Below are positions 7,539 through 14,463 of a DNA stretch of 23,513 bases, one piece after another; the stretch's first letter is position 1; every line of letters starts with the position of its first letter. A program made the position numbers and the translations under genes. This DNA comes from a virus, in IMG/VR virus record IMGVR_UViG_3300021961_007320, positions 1 to 23,513 of that record, one strand, 5' to 3'. The notes beneath the pieces were generated by a model, which was given only the letters and a program-made list of their open reading frames with translations, ran no database searches and was not told the DNA's origin.

Positions 7539-7809
7539 TTGGAAAATCTTTACCGTATTTTAAGTAATAAAAAGTAATAAATCTATTCAGCTCATGTAGG
7601 TTAGTCCAATGCCAAGTGTCATAACTTGTACGTCTTACCCCTGGACGATCTTTAACTTCTTCAACAATTTGATTGATTATATTATCAAAAATACCAACCA
7701 TCAGAGGATTTTCCCAAATCTGTGCTTTGGCTCCGGTTGCTGACGTGGGGATCTGCATCACCCAAGCGTTACGTTTTTTGGTCACCTTAAACATACTATA
7801 TTTTAGCAT
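7531..7809 (-). CDS. First gene of minus-strand operon, small phage protein
   Basis: Up to 92 residues, with a strand (WVMQIP), a long helix (NIINQIVEEVKDR) and a C-terminal LHELNRFITFYYLKYG that fits the shared ending of the four small proteins downstream. The start is uncertain. The ATG at 7809 overlaps a predicted -10 box (7800-7805), so transcripts from that promoter would begin near the second ATG (7794), giving MFKVTKK and a nearly leaderless message. No ribosome-binding site precedes either ATG. It overlaps the next gene by 8 bases. The function is unknown. Confidence 0.66.
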   Translation of the reverse strand: MLKYSMFKVTKKRNAWVMQIPTSATGAKAQIWENPLMVGIFDNIINQIVEEVKDRPGVRRTSYDTWHWTNLHELNRFITFYYLKYGKDFPSD

Positions 7810-7829
7810 ATATTTTTGGTGTTTGTCAA
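7800..7829 (-). promoter_or_regulatory. sigma70-type promoter for minus-strand operon
   Basis: On the minus strand a perfect TTGACA (plus 7824-7829) is followed after 18 bases by TAAAAT (plus 7800-7805), preceded by TG at the extended -10 position. It drives the operon from 7809 to 5165. Transcription would start around 7792-7794, which coincides with the second ATG of the first gene. Confidence 0.65.
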
Positions 7830-7835
7830 TAAATA
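7828..7835 (+). promoter_or_regulatory. T4-type late promoter box AATAAATA
   Basis: AATAAATA fits the NATAAATA late box of T4-like marine phages. It lies 5 bases before the ATG at 7841, so transcription would begin at about that ATG. It overlaps the -35 of the opposite-strand promoter by two bases. Confidence 0.45.
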
Positions 7836-7840
7836 TTTAC

Positions 7841-8119
7841 ATGACCATTTACATTTATACTGCTGACAAAACAGTTCAGCAAACACCAGTACTAAAAAAA
7901 GGCAAAGTTCAATTGACCAGCGAAGTTGCTGTCTTTTGGAGTCCGGGAGAGAATCCTACGATCACAGAAGGACGATGTGCCCTACTCAAAGCAGGTGAGA
8001 CCAAAACAATCAATCTACCAGTTAAGTGTACCAAAATAGCATTCAAGGCAGTGAAGGCCCTGGGTAAAATAACCATATCAGAACACCCTGGAGGAGCCAG
8101 AGCTAGCTGTTCTGTTTGA
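7841..8119 (+). CDS. Small beta-rich probable virion protein
   Basis: A 92-residue protein starting at ATG 7841; an upstream in-frame ATG at 7673 is rejected because that stretch is antisense to a real gene. The sequence is a run of short strands (TIYIYTADKTV, GKVQLTSEVAVFW, KTINLPVKCTKIAFKAVKAL, KITISEHPG), suggesting a small beta sandwich or barrel. It sits directly before two probable virion proteins and behind a late-type box, so a small virion decoration or adhesin component is possible. No family is recognised. Confidence 0.65.
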   Translation: MTIYIYTADKTVQQTPVLKKGKVQLTSEVAVFWSPGENPTITEGRCALLKAGETKTINLPVKCTKIAFKAVKALGKITISEHPGGARASCSV

Positions 8120-8125
8120 TCTTTT

Positions 8126-8133
8126 GATAAATA
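8126..8133 (+). promoter_or_regulatory. T4-type late promoter box GATAAATA
   Basis: GATAAATA fits NATAAATA and ends 22 bases before the ATG of the next virion-type gene. The predicted 5' leader of about 16 bases would include AGGA (8147-8150), a usable ribosome-binding site. Confidence 0.55.
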
Positions 8134-8155
8134 CTAGATATTATCAGGATTTACG

Positions 8156-8797
8156 ATGTCCGCAAATGGAATATCAACATTACTCACTAAAGAACTTCGC
8201 CAAAAGGCCAAGTTAGATCTTGCGGCCACTGATCGTGCCACAGATGGCAATCCTAGAGCAACCTACGACATCACACAATTACCAACACAGTACAATGGTA
8301 ATGTTATTATTGACAACCCAAACACGGGTGGGCTAGTGGTAGGCAGGCCTTGGATAGCCACGGTATCATTTACAGTATATGAAGCATTTGGAACGACCAG
8401 TGCCATATCAACCACACAGTATGCCAGCGGTAACAAGATCTATGTCTACGCATCAACATTTGATGTGCCAGGTTATCAGAACGCTGTGATTAATGTCAAT
8501 GACATAGAAATATACAACGATGGTCAACGTGGGCATACCCTAGCACTGCTAGATACCTATGGTGATACCATCAGCATTAACACCTATGATACTTATGGTG
8601 ATGCCGGAACAATGACCACATTGGCCAATGCACTTAATTCAGCCGCCAGTGGTTCTATAGCAGTGTTGACAGTATGGGATGCCAGTGCCCTTAACTCCAC
8701 GGTTAGATCAGCACTGACCACAAATTATAATGCAACAGCAACGGACACATGGACTGCACAGAGACGCAGTCAGATCTTCATAGGAATCAAGGTGTAG
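8156..8797 (+). CDS. Probable virion surface protein with ILEI/FAM3-like domain
   Basis: A 213-residue protein. The first 110 residues form a beta-rich domain (GNVIIDNPNTGG, WIATVSFTVYEAF). Residues about 113-213 resemble the ILEI/PANDER (FAM3) fold: VNDIEIYNDGQRGHTLALLD, then TYDTYGD, a helix with LANALNSAASGSIAVLTVWD, a second helix ending in SALTTNY, and a final RRSQIFIGIKV strand. In other proteins this fold is found in secreted or carbohydrate-associated modules. Here it probably tops a tail or capsid appendage. It has a late-type box and AGGA site upstream and is 3 bases from the next virion gene. Confidence 0.72.
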   Translation: MSANGISTLLTKELRQKAKLDLAATDRATDGNPRATYDITQLPTQYNGNVIIDNPNTGGLVVGRPWIATVSFTVYEAFGTTSAISTTQYASGNKIYVYASTFDVPGYQNAVINVNDIEIYNDGQRGHTLALLDTYGDTISINTYDTYGDAGTMTTLANALNSAASGSIAVLTVWDASALNSTVRSALTTNYNATATDTWTAQRRSQIFIGIKV

Positions 8798-8800
8798 TAG

Positions 8801-10297
8801 ATGGCACAAGATTCAAATAAATTACCTGAAACCAATTACCTCTTAAAGAACATTAACAATGCTCTGTTTATAGACACTGATGGTAATGTGGTCATGCGTA
8901 CATCCACTGACGTGGGCAACGTGACCATATCCAGTGTTAATGTCACAAACGTTGGTATTAATTCATTGGGCAACGTTGACATATCAGGAACAGAACTACC
9001 AGTAACAGTGGTAGGCAATGTGAATGTCACACAGGGCACAGATCCTTGGGTAGTATCAGGAAATGTAACAGCAACCATTCCAAGTGGCAGTGAAGTACAG
9101 GCCAACTTTGCCGCAACTAACCTAGATGCATTTGGTCGTTTGCGTATCAGTAATCCTTATACCTTGTTTGACACCAAATCAATGTATTATGATCATCATC
9201 AATTTGCTACCAACAAGGTGTCAGCGGGTAATGTGGCCTACAGTGCCAATTCTAGCACATATTCAATGACAGTAACAGGTTCTGGTGATGCTATCTATCG
9301 CGAGACCTATAGGACATTCTCTTATCAACCAGGCAAAAGCCTTTTGGTGTTAAACACATTCAGTGGTAACACTGCCACTGCAGGACTAACACAACGGGTA
9401 GGGTATTTCAATGACGAGAATGGCATATTCTTTGAAGTAGATGGCACTGACATAAACATGGTCATACGGTCATCTAGTGCAGGTAGCCTAACACATGAGA
9501 GAATAGAACAGGCCTCTTGGAATGGTGATAGATTGGATGGACTGGGTGGTGCTAACAACCCATCAGGGCATACACTACATGTGGACAGGGCTCAGATATT
9601 TTGGTCAGACATTGAATGGTTGGGAGTAGGATCTGTTCGCGTTGGGTTTGTGATCAACGGTGCATTTATAGTCTGCCACACGTTCCATCATGCCAACCAA
9701 TCAGGCAACACAACCACATACATGGGCACGGCCAATCTGCCCTGCCGTTATGAGTTGATCAGCACTGGTCCAGCGGCCACTATGACACAGATCTGTAGTA
9801 CGGTGATCAGTGAGGGTGGATATATCATGGATGGACGTGTTTCAAGCATAGGGCACAATTTTGCAACACCAATTGATTTGTCAAATGATGGTAGTTACGT
9901 TCCACTTCTCAGCATCAGACTTAAAAGCACCATGCCTGACGCTATAATTATACCTAAAACTTACAGCATTTCTGTTGGTAGCAATGATATCTATGCTTGG
10001 AAACTCTATCGTCGTGCCATAACATCAGGCGGAACCTGGACTGATGGTGGCAGTAACACAGCAGTTGAATATAATTTGGCTCCCACGGCATTGGTCAGTG
10101 GTGATCTCGTTGACGAAGGATATATCCGTTCTAGTAACCAAAGTGTAAGCAGTCCACAAAATGAGTCATTGATCTTTGAAAATCAACTCTTCCGTGATCC
10201 ATTTACAAACACAAGATATGAGTTTGTTCTAATGGCCGCCACTGATGGAACCAATGTGGATGCCCTAGCCTCTATCCAATGGATAGATGTATCCTAA
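8801..10297 (+). CDS. Probable tail fibre or other virion appendage protein
   Basis: A 498-residue protein. Residues 30-100 carry repeated short GNVxIS/VNVTNVG units typical of beta-structured fibre stalks. Next comes DAFGRLRISNPYTLFDTK, a motif I recall from virion proteins of many marine phages, leading into a long beta-rich domain (FFEVDGTDINMVIRSS, VGFVINGAFIVCHTFHHANQ) and a C-terminal part with FRDPFTNTRYEFVLMAA. It has no signal peptide or membrane segment. It lies in one transcription unit with the ILEI-domain gene 3 bases upstream. Receptor binding is plausible but inferred. Confidence 0.75.
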   Translation: MAQDSNKLPETNYLLKNINNALFIDTDGNVVMRTSTDVGNVTISSVNVTNVGINSLGNVDISGTELPVTVVGNVNVTQGTDPWVVSGNVTATIPSGSEVQANFAATNLDAFGRLRISNPYTLFDTKSMYYDHHQFATNKVSAGNVAYSANSSTYSMTVTGSGDAIYRETYRTFSYQPGKSLLVLNTFSGNTATAGLTQRVGYFNDENGIFFEVDGTDINMVIRSSSAGSLTHERIEQASWNGDRLDGLGGANNPSGHTLHVDRAQIFWSDIEWLGVGSVRVGFVINGAFIVCHTFHHANQSGNTTTYMGTANLPCRYELISTGPAATMTQICSTVISEGGYIMDGRVSSIGHNFATPIDLSNDGSYVPLLSIRLKSTMPDAIIIPKTYSISVGSNDIYAWKLYRRAITSGGTWTDGGSNTAVEYNLAPTALVSGDLVDEGYIRSSNQSVSSPQNESLIFENQLFRDPFTNTRYEFVLMAATDGTNVDALASIQWIDVS

Positions 10298-10303
10298 ATT
10301 AGG

Positions 10304-10332
10304 TTGACTTCATTATAACTTCTTGTTATACT
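10304..10332 (+). promoter_or_regulatory. sigma70-type promoter before membrane coiled-coil gene
   Basis: TTGACT (10304-10309), 17 bases, TATACT (10327-10332), with TG at the extended -10 position. An 11-base palindrome CCTAAATTAGG (10293-10303) abuts the -35, and TATAAC/GTTATA (10314-10330) forms an inverted repeat across the spacer and -10. These repeats could be operators or chance. Confidence 0.65.
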
Positions 10333-10359
10333 ACTAAAAGCACCTTTAAATAATTAACT

Positions 10360-11466
10360 ATGCAACGAACATTCGCAGACAAACACATCATACCCTGGTT
10401 AACCTTATTATCAGGACTCAGCATTTCAGCAGTGGCTGTTTGGTATTCAGTGGCAGGTCTCGTGGCCATATTCGCCGCATCAGCAACAGCAATCATTATC
10501 ATGGGTGTGGTATTAGAAGTTGGTAAATTGGTAACAGCAGTTTGGCTACATCGCTATTGGTACGATTCCGCACGCTGGTTAAAATACTATCTATCCACGG
10601 CAGTCATATTCCTAATGTTCATCACATCAATGGGCATCTTTGGTTTCCTGTCAAAGGCACACATCGAGCAGACAGCACTCAGCGATGAATCCACAGCACA
10701 GATAGATACCATCAACGAAAAGATCACACGTTCAGATGCCAAGATCAAACGCTGGCAAGAAGAAATGGATAGGCTACTTCAACCTGCTACTGCTAACACA
10801 GTAGATTTGATCAAAGGCGATCAAGATCAACTTAGACAGGTGCGTGAGCAACAGGTCAAAGAAAAAGAACAGATACACAAAGACTATGACGTAAGACTAC
10901 AATCCTTAGAAAGTCGCGGTAACACCACAGATGCTAACTCAGTGAGAGCAGAACGTGATAACAAGTTAGCCGCAGTTGATCGTAAATATTCTAAGGAGAT
11001 CAGTAGCATACAATCACGTATCAACTCAACCAGTAATTCTGGCAAGGTTAAGAACGCTGACAAACGAATAAAAGAACTTGAAAAGATGATTGACCAGGAA
11101 CAGAAGTCAATTGAATCAGTACGTGAAGACAAGATGGTATTTGAAAAAGAATATCGCAAGTTAGAAGCAGAAGTAGGTCCTATCAAATACATCGCGGCAT
11201 TTATCTATGGTGACAATCCAGATAAAAATGTTCTAGAACAAGCGGTAACCTGGGTCATTATAATAATTATTATTGTATTTGATCCATTAGCAGTTGGTCT
11301 GTTAATAGCCAGCCAGTACGCATTCCGTTATGCTGGTACTGCGGTTAAAGATGGCAAGACAAAAGTAATTGAACGAGTGATTGAAGTTGACGCAGAGGTA
11401 GATGACACACCCCCTGAAGACATTCAACGGCTTGAACAAACTGTAGAAACTAAATTGGAGAAATAA
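10360..11466 (+). CDS. Membrane-anchored coiled-coil protein, unknown function
   Basis: A 368-residue inner-membrane protein. About three membrane helices occupy residues 12-60 and 76-98, and a fourth very hydrophobic one (VTWVIIIIIIVFDPLAVGLL) sits near residue 300. Between them, residues 105-275 are a charged, heptad-like coiled coil. The C-terminus is soluble and acidic. Proteins of this layout are common in T4-like marine phages, with no agreed role that I know of. A good sigma70 promoter immediately upstream suggests early expression. Possible roles in host membrane remodelling or superinfection exclusion are inference. Confidence 0.75.
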   Translation: MQRTFADKHIIPWLTLLSGLSISAVAVWYSVAGLVAIFAASATAIIIMGVVLEVGKLVTAVWLHRYWYDSARWLKYYLSTAVIFLMFITSMGIFGFLSKAHIEQTALSDESTAQIDTINEKITRSDAKIKRWQEEMDRLLQPATANTVDLIKGDQDQLRQVREQQVKEKEQIHKDYDVRLQSLESRGNTTDANSVRAERDNKLAAVDRKYSKEISSIQSRINSTSNSGKVKNADKRIKELEKMIDQEQKSIESVREDKMVFEKEYRKLEAEVGPIKYIAAFIYGDNPDKNVLEQAVTWVIIIIIIVFDPLAVGLLIASQYAFRYAGTAVKDGKTKVIERVIEVDAEVDDTPPEDIQRLEQTVETKLEK

Positions 11467-11467
11467 G

Positions 11468-11659
11468 ATGGCAAAACCACAAGATGCAATAGACGGTATA
11501 TGGGCAAAGTATAGAACTACCCTAAATCAATTAATTACCACTCTCGATGAAAATGAAGCACTGCGTAGCGAACTTGATGTTGATTTTTCTACCCCAAGTG
11601 ACATTGTCGATTTAGAAAAGAGAGTCGAAGAAAAATTAGCAAATAATGGCGGAATATAA
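11468..11659 (+). CDS. Small helical protein, paralogue of next gene's N-terminus
   Basis: A 63-residue helical protein. Residues 7-30 (AIDGIWAKYRTTLNQLITTL) match residues 9-30 of the next gene product (TVESLWSKYRTALQKLEWAL), so the two are tandem paralogues or one is a truncated copy. The start lies one base after the previous stop, and the end overlaps the next gene by 14 bases. The function is unknown. Confidence 0.68.
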   Translation: MAKPQDAIDGIWAKYRTTLNQLITTLDENEALRSELDVDFSTPSDIVDLEKRVEEKLANNGGI

Positions 11660-12305
11660 GGCTAAAAAAACTGTTGAGTCTCTTTGGTCCAAGTATAGAA
11701 CTGCTCTACAAAAGTTAGAGTGGGCACTTGATCAGCTAGAGAAAAAACCAAAAGTTCAAGTTGATTGGTATGAGAATACTGACAAAATAAACTTTTTGCA
11801 AGATCAGTACGACAAACTCAAAGACAAATATAATCAGGCAGTTGAGCGTATTGAAAAACAAAATGATATAATCAATAATTTCAGAGAAGTTAATAAGATA
11901 GAAGTCAAGGACCATACAGGTAACCTTATTGAAGTGTTCAAACCAGGTGAGGAACCTCAACCTGTTCCAAAACGTGTTGCTGGGCAAGAGCAGATAGTAA
12001 TTCCAGATCTAAGCATACACGCTGAAGAAGAAACACCACCAAATGCCGGGTTTGGCACTAAATTTCCAGATATGCCGGGCAAAGGCGACATGTTCCTAAG
12101 AGTTGATATGCTACCTAGTAAACTATTCAAGTGGAATGAAAAGAAATGGATAGAGGTTGACAAAATCTCTGCAGACAGTTATGCTTATGATATAGAATAC
12201 ATTAAACACCTGGCCGAAAGAGTAGCCAAGGGTGAGTATGACACAGAATTGCTTACACCAACCGAATCGGAACAGATTGAAAGATTAAGAAATGGAACAA
12301 TTTAA
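11646..12305 (+). CDS. Coiled-coil phage protein, unknown function
   Basis: A 219-residue protein: a WSKYRTAL N-terminal helix shared with the small protein before it, a coiled coil to about residue 90, an extended Pro/Glu-rich linker, and a C-terminal domain with GDMFLRVDMLPSKLFKWNEKKWIEVDK. That last block resembles a short beta module (FLR.D..P..LF...GK.W) I recall from T4-like marine phages. It overlaps both neighbours by 14 bases. It may be virion-associated; the function is unknown. Confidence 0.72.
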   Translation: MAEYKAKKTVESLWSKYRTALQKLEWALDQLEKKPKVQVDWYENTDKINFLQDQYDKLKDKYNQAVERIEKQNDIINNFREVNKIEVKDHTGNLIEVFKPGEEPQPVPKRVAGQEQIVIPDLSIHAEEETPPNAGFGTKFPDMPGKGDMFLRVDMLPSKLFKWNEKKWIEVDKISADSYAYDIEYIKHLAERVAKGEYDTELLTPTESEQIERLRNGTI

Positions 12306-12603
12306 CAGCAGATTTATCACATATCCTAGCTCTGTGGAGAAATCCACAAACCACACTGTGATGCTAATAGACTTTGACGTTGAAGATATCGAACGAGTGG
12401 CCCTATTTTGTAAGACCAGCCAAAAAGATTTTGATGTTTATCTTTATCGAAACGACATAGGGGATTTAGAGTGGTTAAATTCGGTAAACCATCTGATGGA
12501 TAAGGTCTTGATTAATCAGGAAAGTTATGTTAACATTACAAGTTGTGATAGAATAGTTAGCAAGGATGTAATCAAATATTTTGAAGACATTGATACTAAA
12601 TAA
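12292..12603 (+). CDS. Hypothetical phage protein
   Basis: A 103-residue protein with an alternating pattern of strands and helices: HTVMLIDFDVEDIERVALFC, FDVYLYRND, WLNSVNHLMDKVLIN and a C-terminal acidic helix. The order resembles a small Rossmann-like alpha/beta domain, but no motif identifies a family. It overlaps the upstream gene by 14 bases. The promoter for the downstream S21 gene begins within its 3' end. Confidence 0.65.
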   Translation: MEQFNSRFITYPSSVEKSTNHTVMLIDFDVEDIERVALFCKTSQKDFDVYLYRNDIGDLEWLNSVNHLMDKVLINQESYVNITSCDRIVSKDVIKYFEDIDTK

Positions 12604-12609
12604 TATACT
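12581..12609 (+). promoter_or_regulatory. sigma70-type promoter for phage S21 gene
   Basis: TTGAAG (12581-12586), 17 bases, TATACT (12604-12609). The -10 starts one base after the preceding stop codon, and the predicted start site is about 15 bases before the S21 ATG, leaving room for GGAG (12622-12625). Confidence 0.5.
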
Positions 12610-12630
12610 CAGATAATTTTTGGAGAATAA

Positions 12631-12867
12631 ATGGCATACGAACCACCGATAATAAAAGGATCAATTGTTTATGTTAAAAATGACAATGTAGAACAAGCTC
12701 TACGTAAGTTTAAGAAAAACATACAAAACATTGGACTTTTAAATGACCTACGTGCCAAGGAATTCTACGAAAAACCGACCAGTGTAAGAAAGCGTAAAAA
12801 ATCAGCCGCCAAAGCACGTTGGCGCAAGAAACTACAAAGCCAACAACTTCCTCCAAAAAAATATTAA
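12631..12867 (+). CDS. rpsU: Phage-encoded ribosomal protein bS21
   Basis: A 78-residue basic protein that aligns with bacterial bS21 along its length: VYVKNDNVEQALRKFKKN matches the N-terminal helix, REFYEKPT-like AKEFYEKPTSVRKRKKSAAK the central signature, and a Lys/Arg-rich C-terminal helix follows. It has about 8 residues more than E. coli S21 because of an N-terminal extension. In the ribosome, S21 lies near the anti-Shine-Dalgarno end of 16S rRNA and affects initiation, so a phage copy could exchange into host ribosomes and favour phage messages. S21 genes are known in pelagiphages and other marine phages. It has its own promoter and a GGAG site 5 bases from the ATG. Its stop overlaps the convergent radical SAM gene by 4 bases. 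Confidence 0.92.
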   Translation: MAYEPPIIKGSIVYVKNDNVEQALRKFKKNIQNIGLLNDLRAKEFYEKPTSVRKRKKSAAKARWRKKLQSQQLPPKKY

Positions 12868-14414
12868 TCTAAGATTCTAGATAACCTTTGATTAATATAT
12901 CCATTGATTGGGTATTGCCCTTCTGCAATAGATTTAATAATTTGATGATTTTGTGATTTATCAGCTAACATGTCATGATCAAATCCCATGGTTCTTAGTT
13001 CGGGATATTCTATCAGATCTGGCGGATACCAATTGGCGAATGATTCCTTGTCATCTTTTTCCACCAATTCAGCAACTTGCTTAAATGTAACTCCGACATT
13101 ATTAACCCATCCATCTGGACTCCAGGATAATTGATATTTTTCGTAGTCATTACTCATAGCGTTAATTTTCATCACAAATGGTTTATGTTCAGGGGGTGTC
13201 ACCCACAACGCACTATACTTGTAACTATGAACAAGATCTGTAGATTTTAACCAATCCATTGTTTCAACGATACTATCATATGGTTCCCATGGTAGTCCAG
13301 CAATCATCAGAGCATTTATCAGAACATCGTCTTTCCAAACTGCTTTTAAATGTTCCAAGGTTTCAACGATTCTTTCTCTCCCAAGACCTTTGCCTACAAA
13401 TCTTCCGGCCTTGTCGTGCATGGTTTCAATACCAAAGCATCCAAGTTTACAACCTGATGCTTTTAACCATTCAGCACTTTCTGGATTTGACCATATGAGA
13501 TCTAATCGTAGATAACTTATCCATTCTGGTGTAAATGGTAATTTTGACCAAACTTCATCATATAATATTTTAATTTTATCGTCACTGTCGTTGTATAGAT
13601 CATCTAATAGATGATACTTAGTGACTCCAAATAACTCATAGTTTCTGATCAATTCTTCTCTGAGAGTTTTGGTGTATTTGGTCGTGTCTGTCTTACCCTT
13701 GTGATCATATGTACAATAAGCACATTTAAACGCACAGCCTCGGCTGATCTCCAATGCTAACCATTCGTCTGATGTGATATGATCGGATTCATTGTATAAG
13801 ATTGTGCTTGATTTAAAATCCTTTTCACCTTCATAGGGTCTGGGAATGTTAGTTTTACTTTTTAAAGATTGTGTAAATTCAACGATATAATCCTCAGCAT
13901 GACCGGTAATCAGATGTATGTTTGGGTTATTGTCTCCAAGTCCACCATTCTTGACATGACTTACCCAGGTACCACCAACTAATAGATGTGCATCAAATCG
14001 GCCGCCAATGTAATCACTTAATCGATTTAATTCTGCTGTTCCCCAGGCCAATTGGGTAGCAATATTTTTAATATAAGTACTAGCATTAAGAATGCTAAGA
14101 TCGATAAACTTGTCAGATGATTCGTGCCATAGTTGCCTATAATGATCAAGTGCTGTGGATTTGATTGATAAAAAAGTTGTACTGATGCCTACCCAAAGTA
14201 ATCCGTCAGAATTCTTGTCAATGAAATCTTTGACTGTGTTGTAGGTTAATCTGAGACAATTTGGTACAACCAAGACACTATAGCCTTGTTTTCTAAGGGT
14301 GCTGGCAATTTTGTATGCTCCAGCTGGCCTAGAGTACCTTTCTAAGTGTTGGTTAACACCATCAAATTCTCTTGTTAACGGCGTACGATCTGTAAATAAA
14401 ATTATATTGGCCAT
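12864..14414 (-). CDS. Radical SAM protein with B12-binding-like N-terminal domain
   Basis: A 516-residue protein. The CxxxCxxC iron-sulfur motif (Cys227, 231, 234, in SRGCAFKCAYC) identifies a radical SAM enzyme; the following segments (LDDLYND, GCFGIETMHD, INALMIAGLPWE) fit the barrel. The first 185 residues resemble a cobalamin-binding Rossmann domain of B12-dependent radical SAM proteins (HLLVGGTW, HLITGHAEDYIVEF), but the DxHxxG cobalamin ligand motif is not seen. The product is unknown; methylation or ring rearrangement of a small molecule, lipid or protein are possibilities. It stands alone on the minus strand behind a perfect TATAAATA box, so late expression is expected. Confidence 0.88.
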   Translation of the reverse strand: MANIILFTDRTPLTREFDGVNQHLERYSRPAGAYKIASTLRKQGYSVLVVPNCLRLTYNTVKDFIDKNSDGLLWVGISTTFLSIKSTALDHYRQLWHESSDKFIDLSILNASTYIKNIATQLAWGTAELNRLSDYIGGRFDAHLLVGGTWVSHVKNGGLGDNNPNIHLITGHAEDYIVEFTQSLKSKTNIPRPYEGEKDFKSSTILYNESDHITSDEWLALEISRGCAFKCAYCTYDHKGKTDTTKYTKTLREELIRNYELFGVTKYHLLDDLYNDSDDKIKILYDEVWSKLPFTPEWISYLRLDLIWSNPESAEWLKASGCKLGCFGIETMHDKAGRFVGKGLGRERIVETLEHLKAVWKDDVLINALMIAGLPWEPYDSIVETMDWLKSTDLVHSYKYSALWVTPPEHKPFVMKINAMSNDYEKYQLSWSPDGWVNNVGVTFKQVAELVEKDDKESFANWYPPDLIEYPELRTMGFDHDMLADKSQNHQIIKSIAEGQYPINGYINQRLSRILD

Positions 14415-14417
14415 GGC

Positions 14418-14446
14418 TTGACTTCTACTTCTATTTATAGTATATT
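14418..14446 (+). promoter_or_regulatory. sigma70-type promoter for the 14464 gene
   Basis: TTGACT (14418-14423), 17 bases, TATATT (14441-14446). The predicted start site is about 10 bases before the ATG at 14464. The spacer contains the opposite-strand late box of the radical SAM gene. Confidence 0.6.
14432..14439 (-). promoter_or_regulatory. T4-type late promoter box TATAAATA
   Basis: A perfect TATAAATA reads on the minus strand, ending 17 bases before the radical SAM ATG. This is the same box and nearly the same spacing as before csgF. It lies wholly inside the spacer of the plus-strand sigma70 promoter. Confidence 0.65.
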
Positions 14447-14463
14447 ATATTGATAGGTAATTT

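Noticed and set aside
7673-7840. Upstream extension of the 7841 gene to an in-frame ATG at 7673
   Set aside because: The added region is antisense to the first gene of the minus-strand operon and would cross both predicted promoters.
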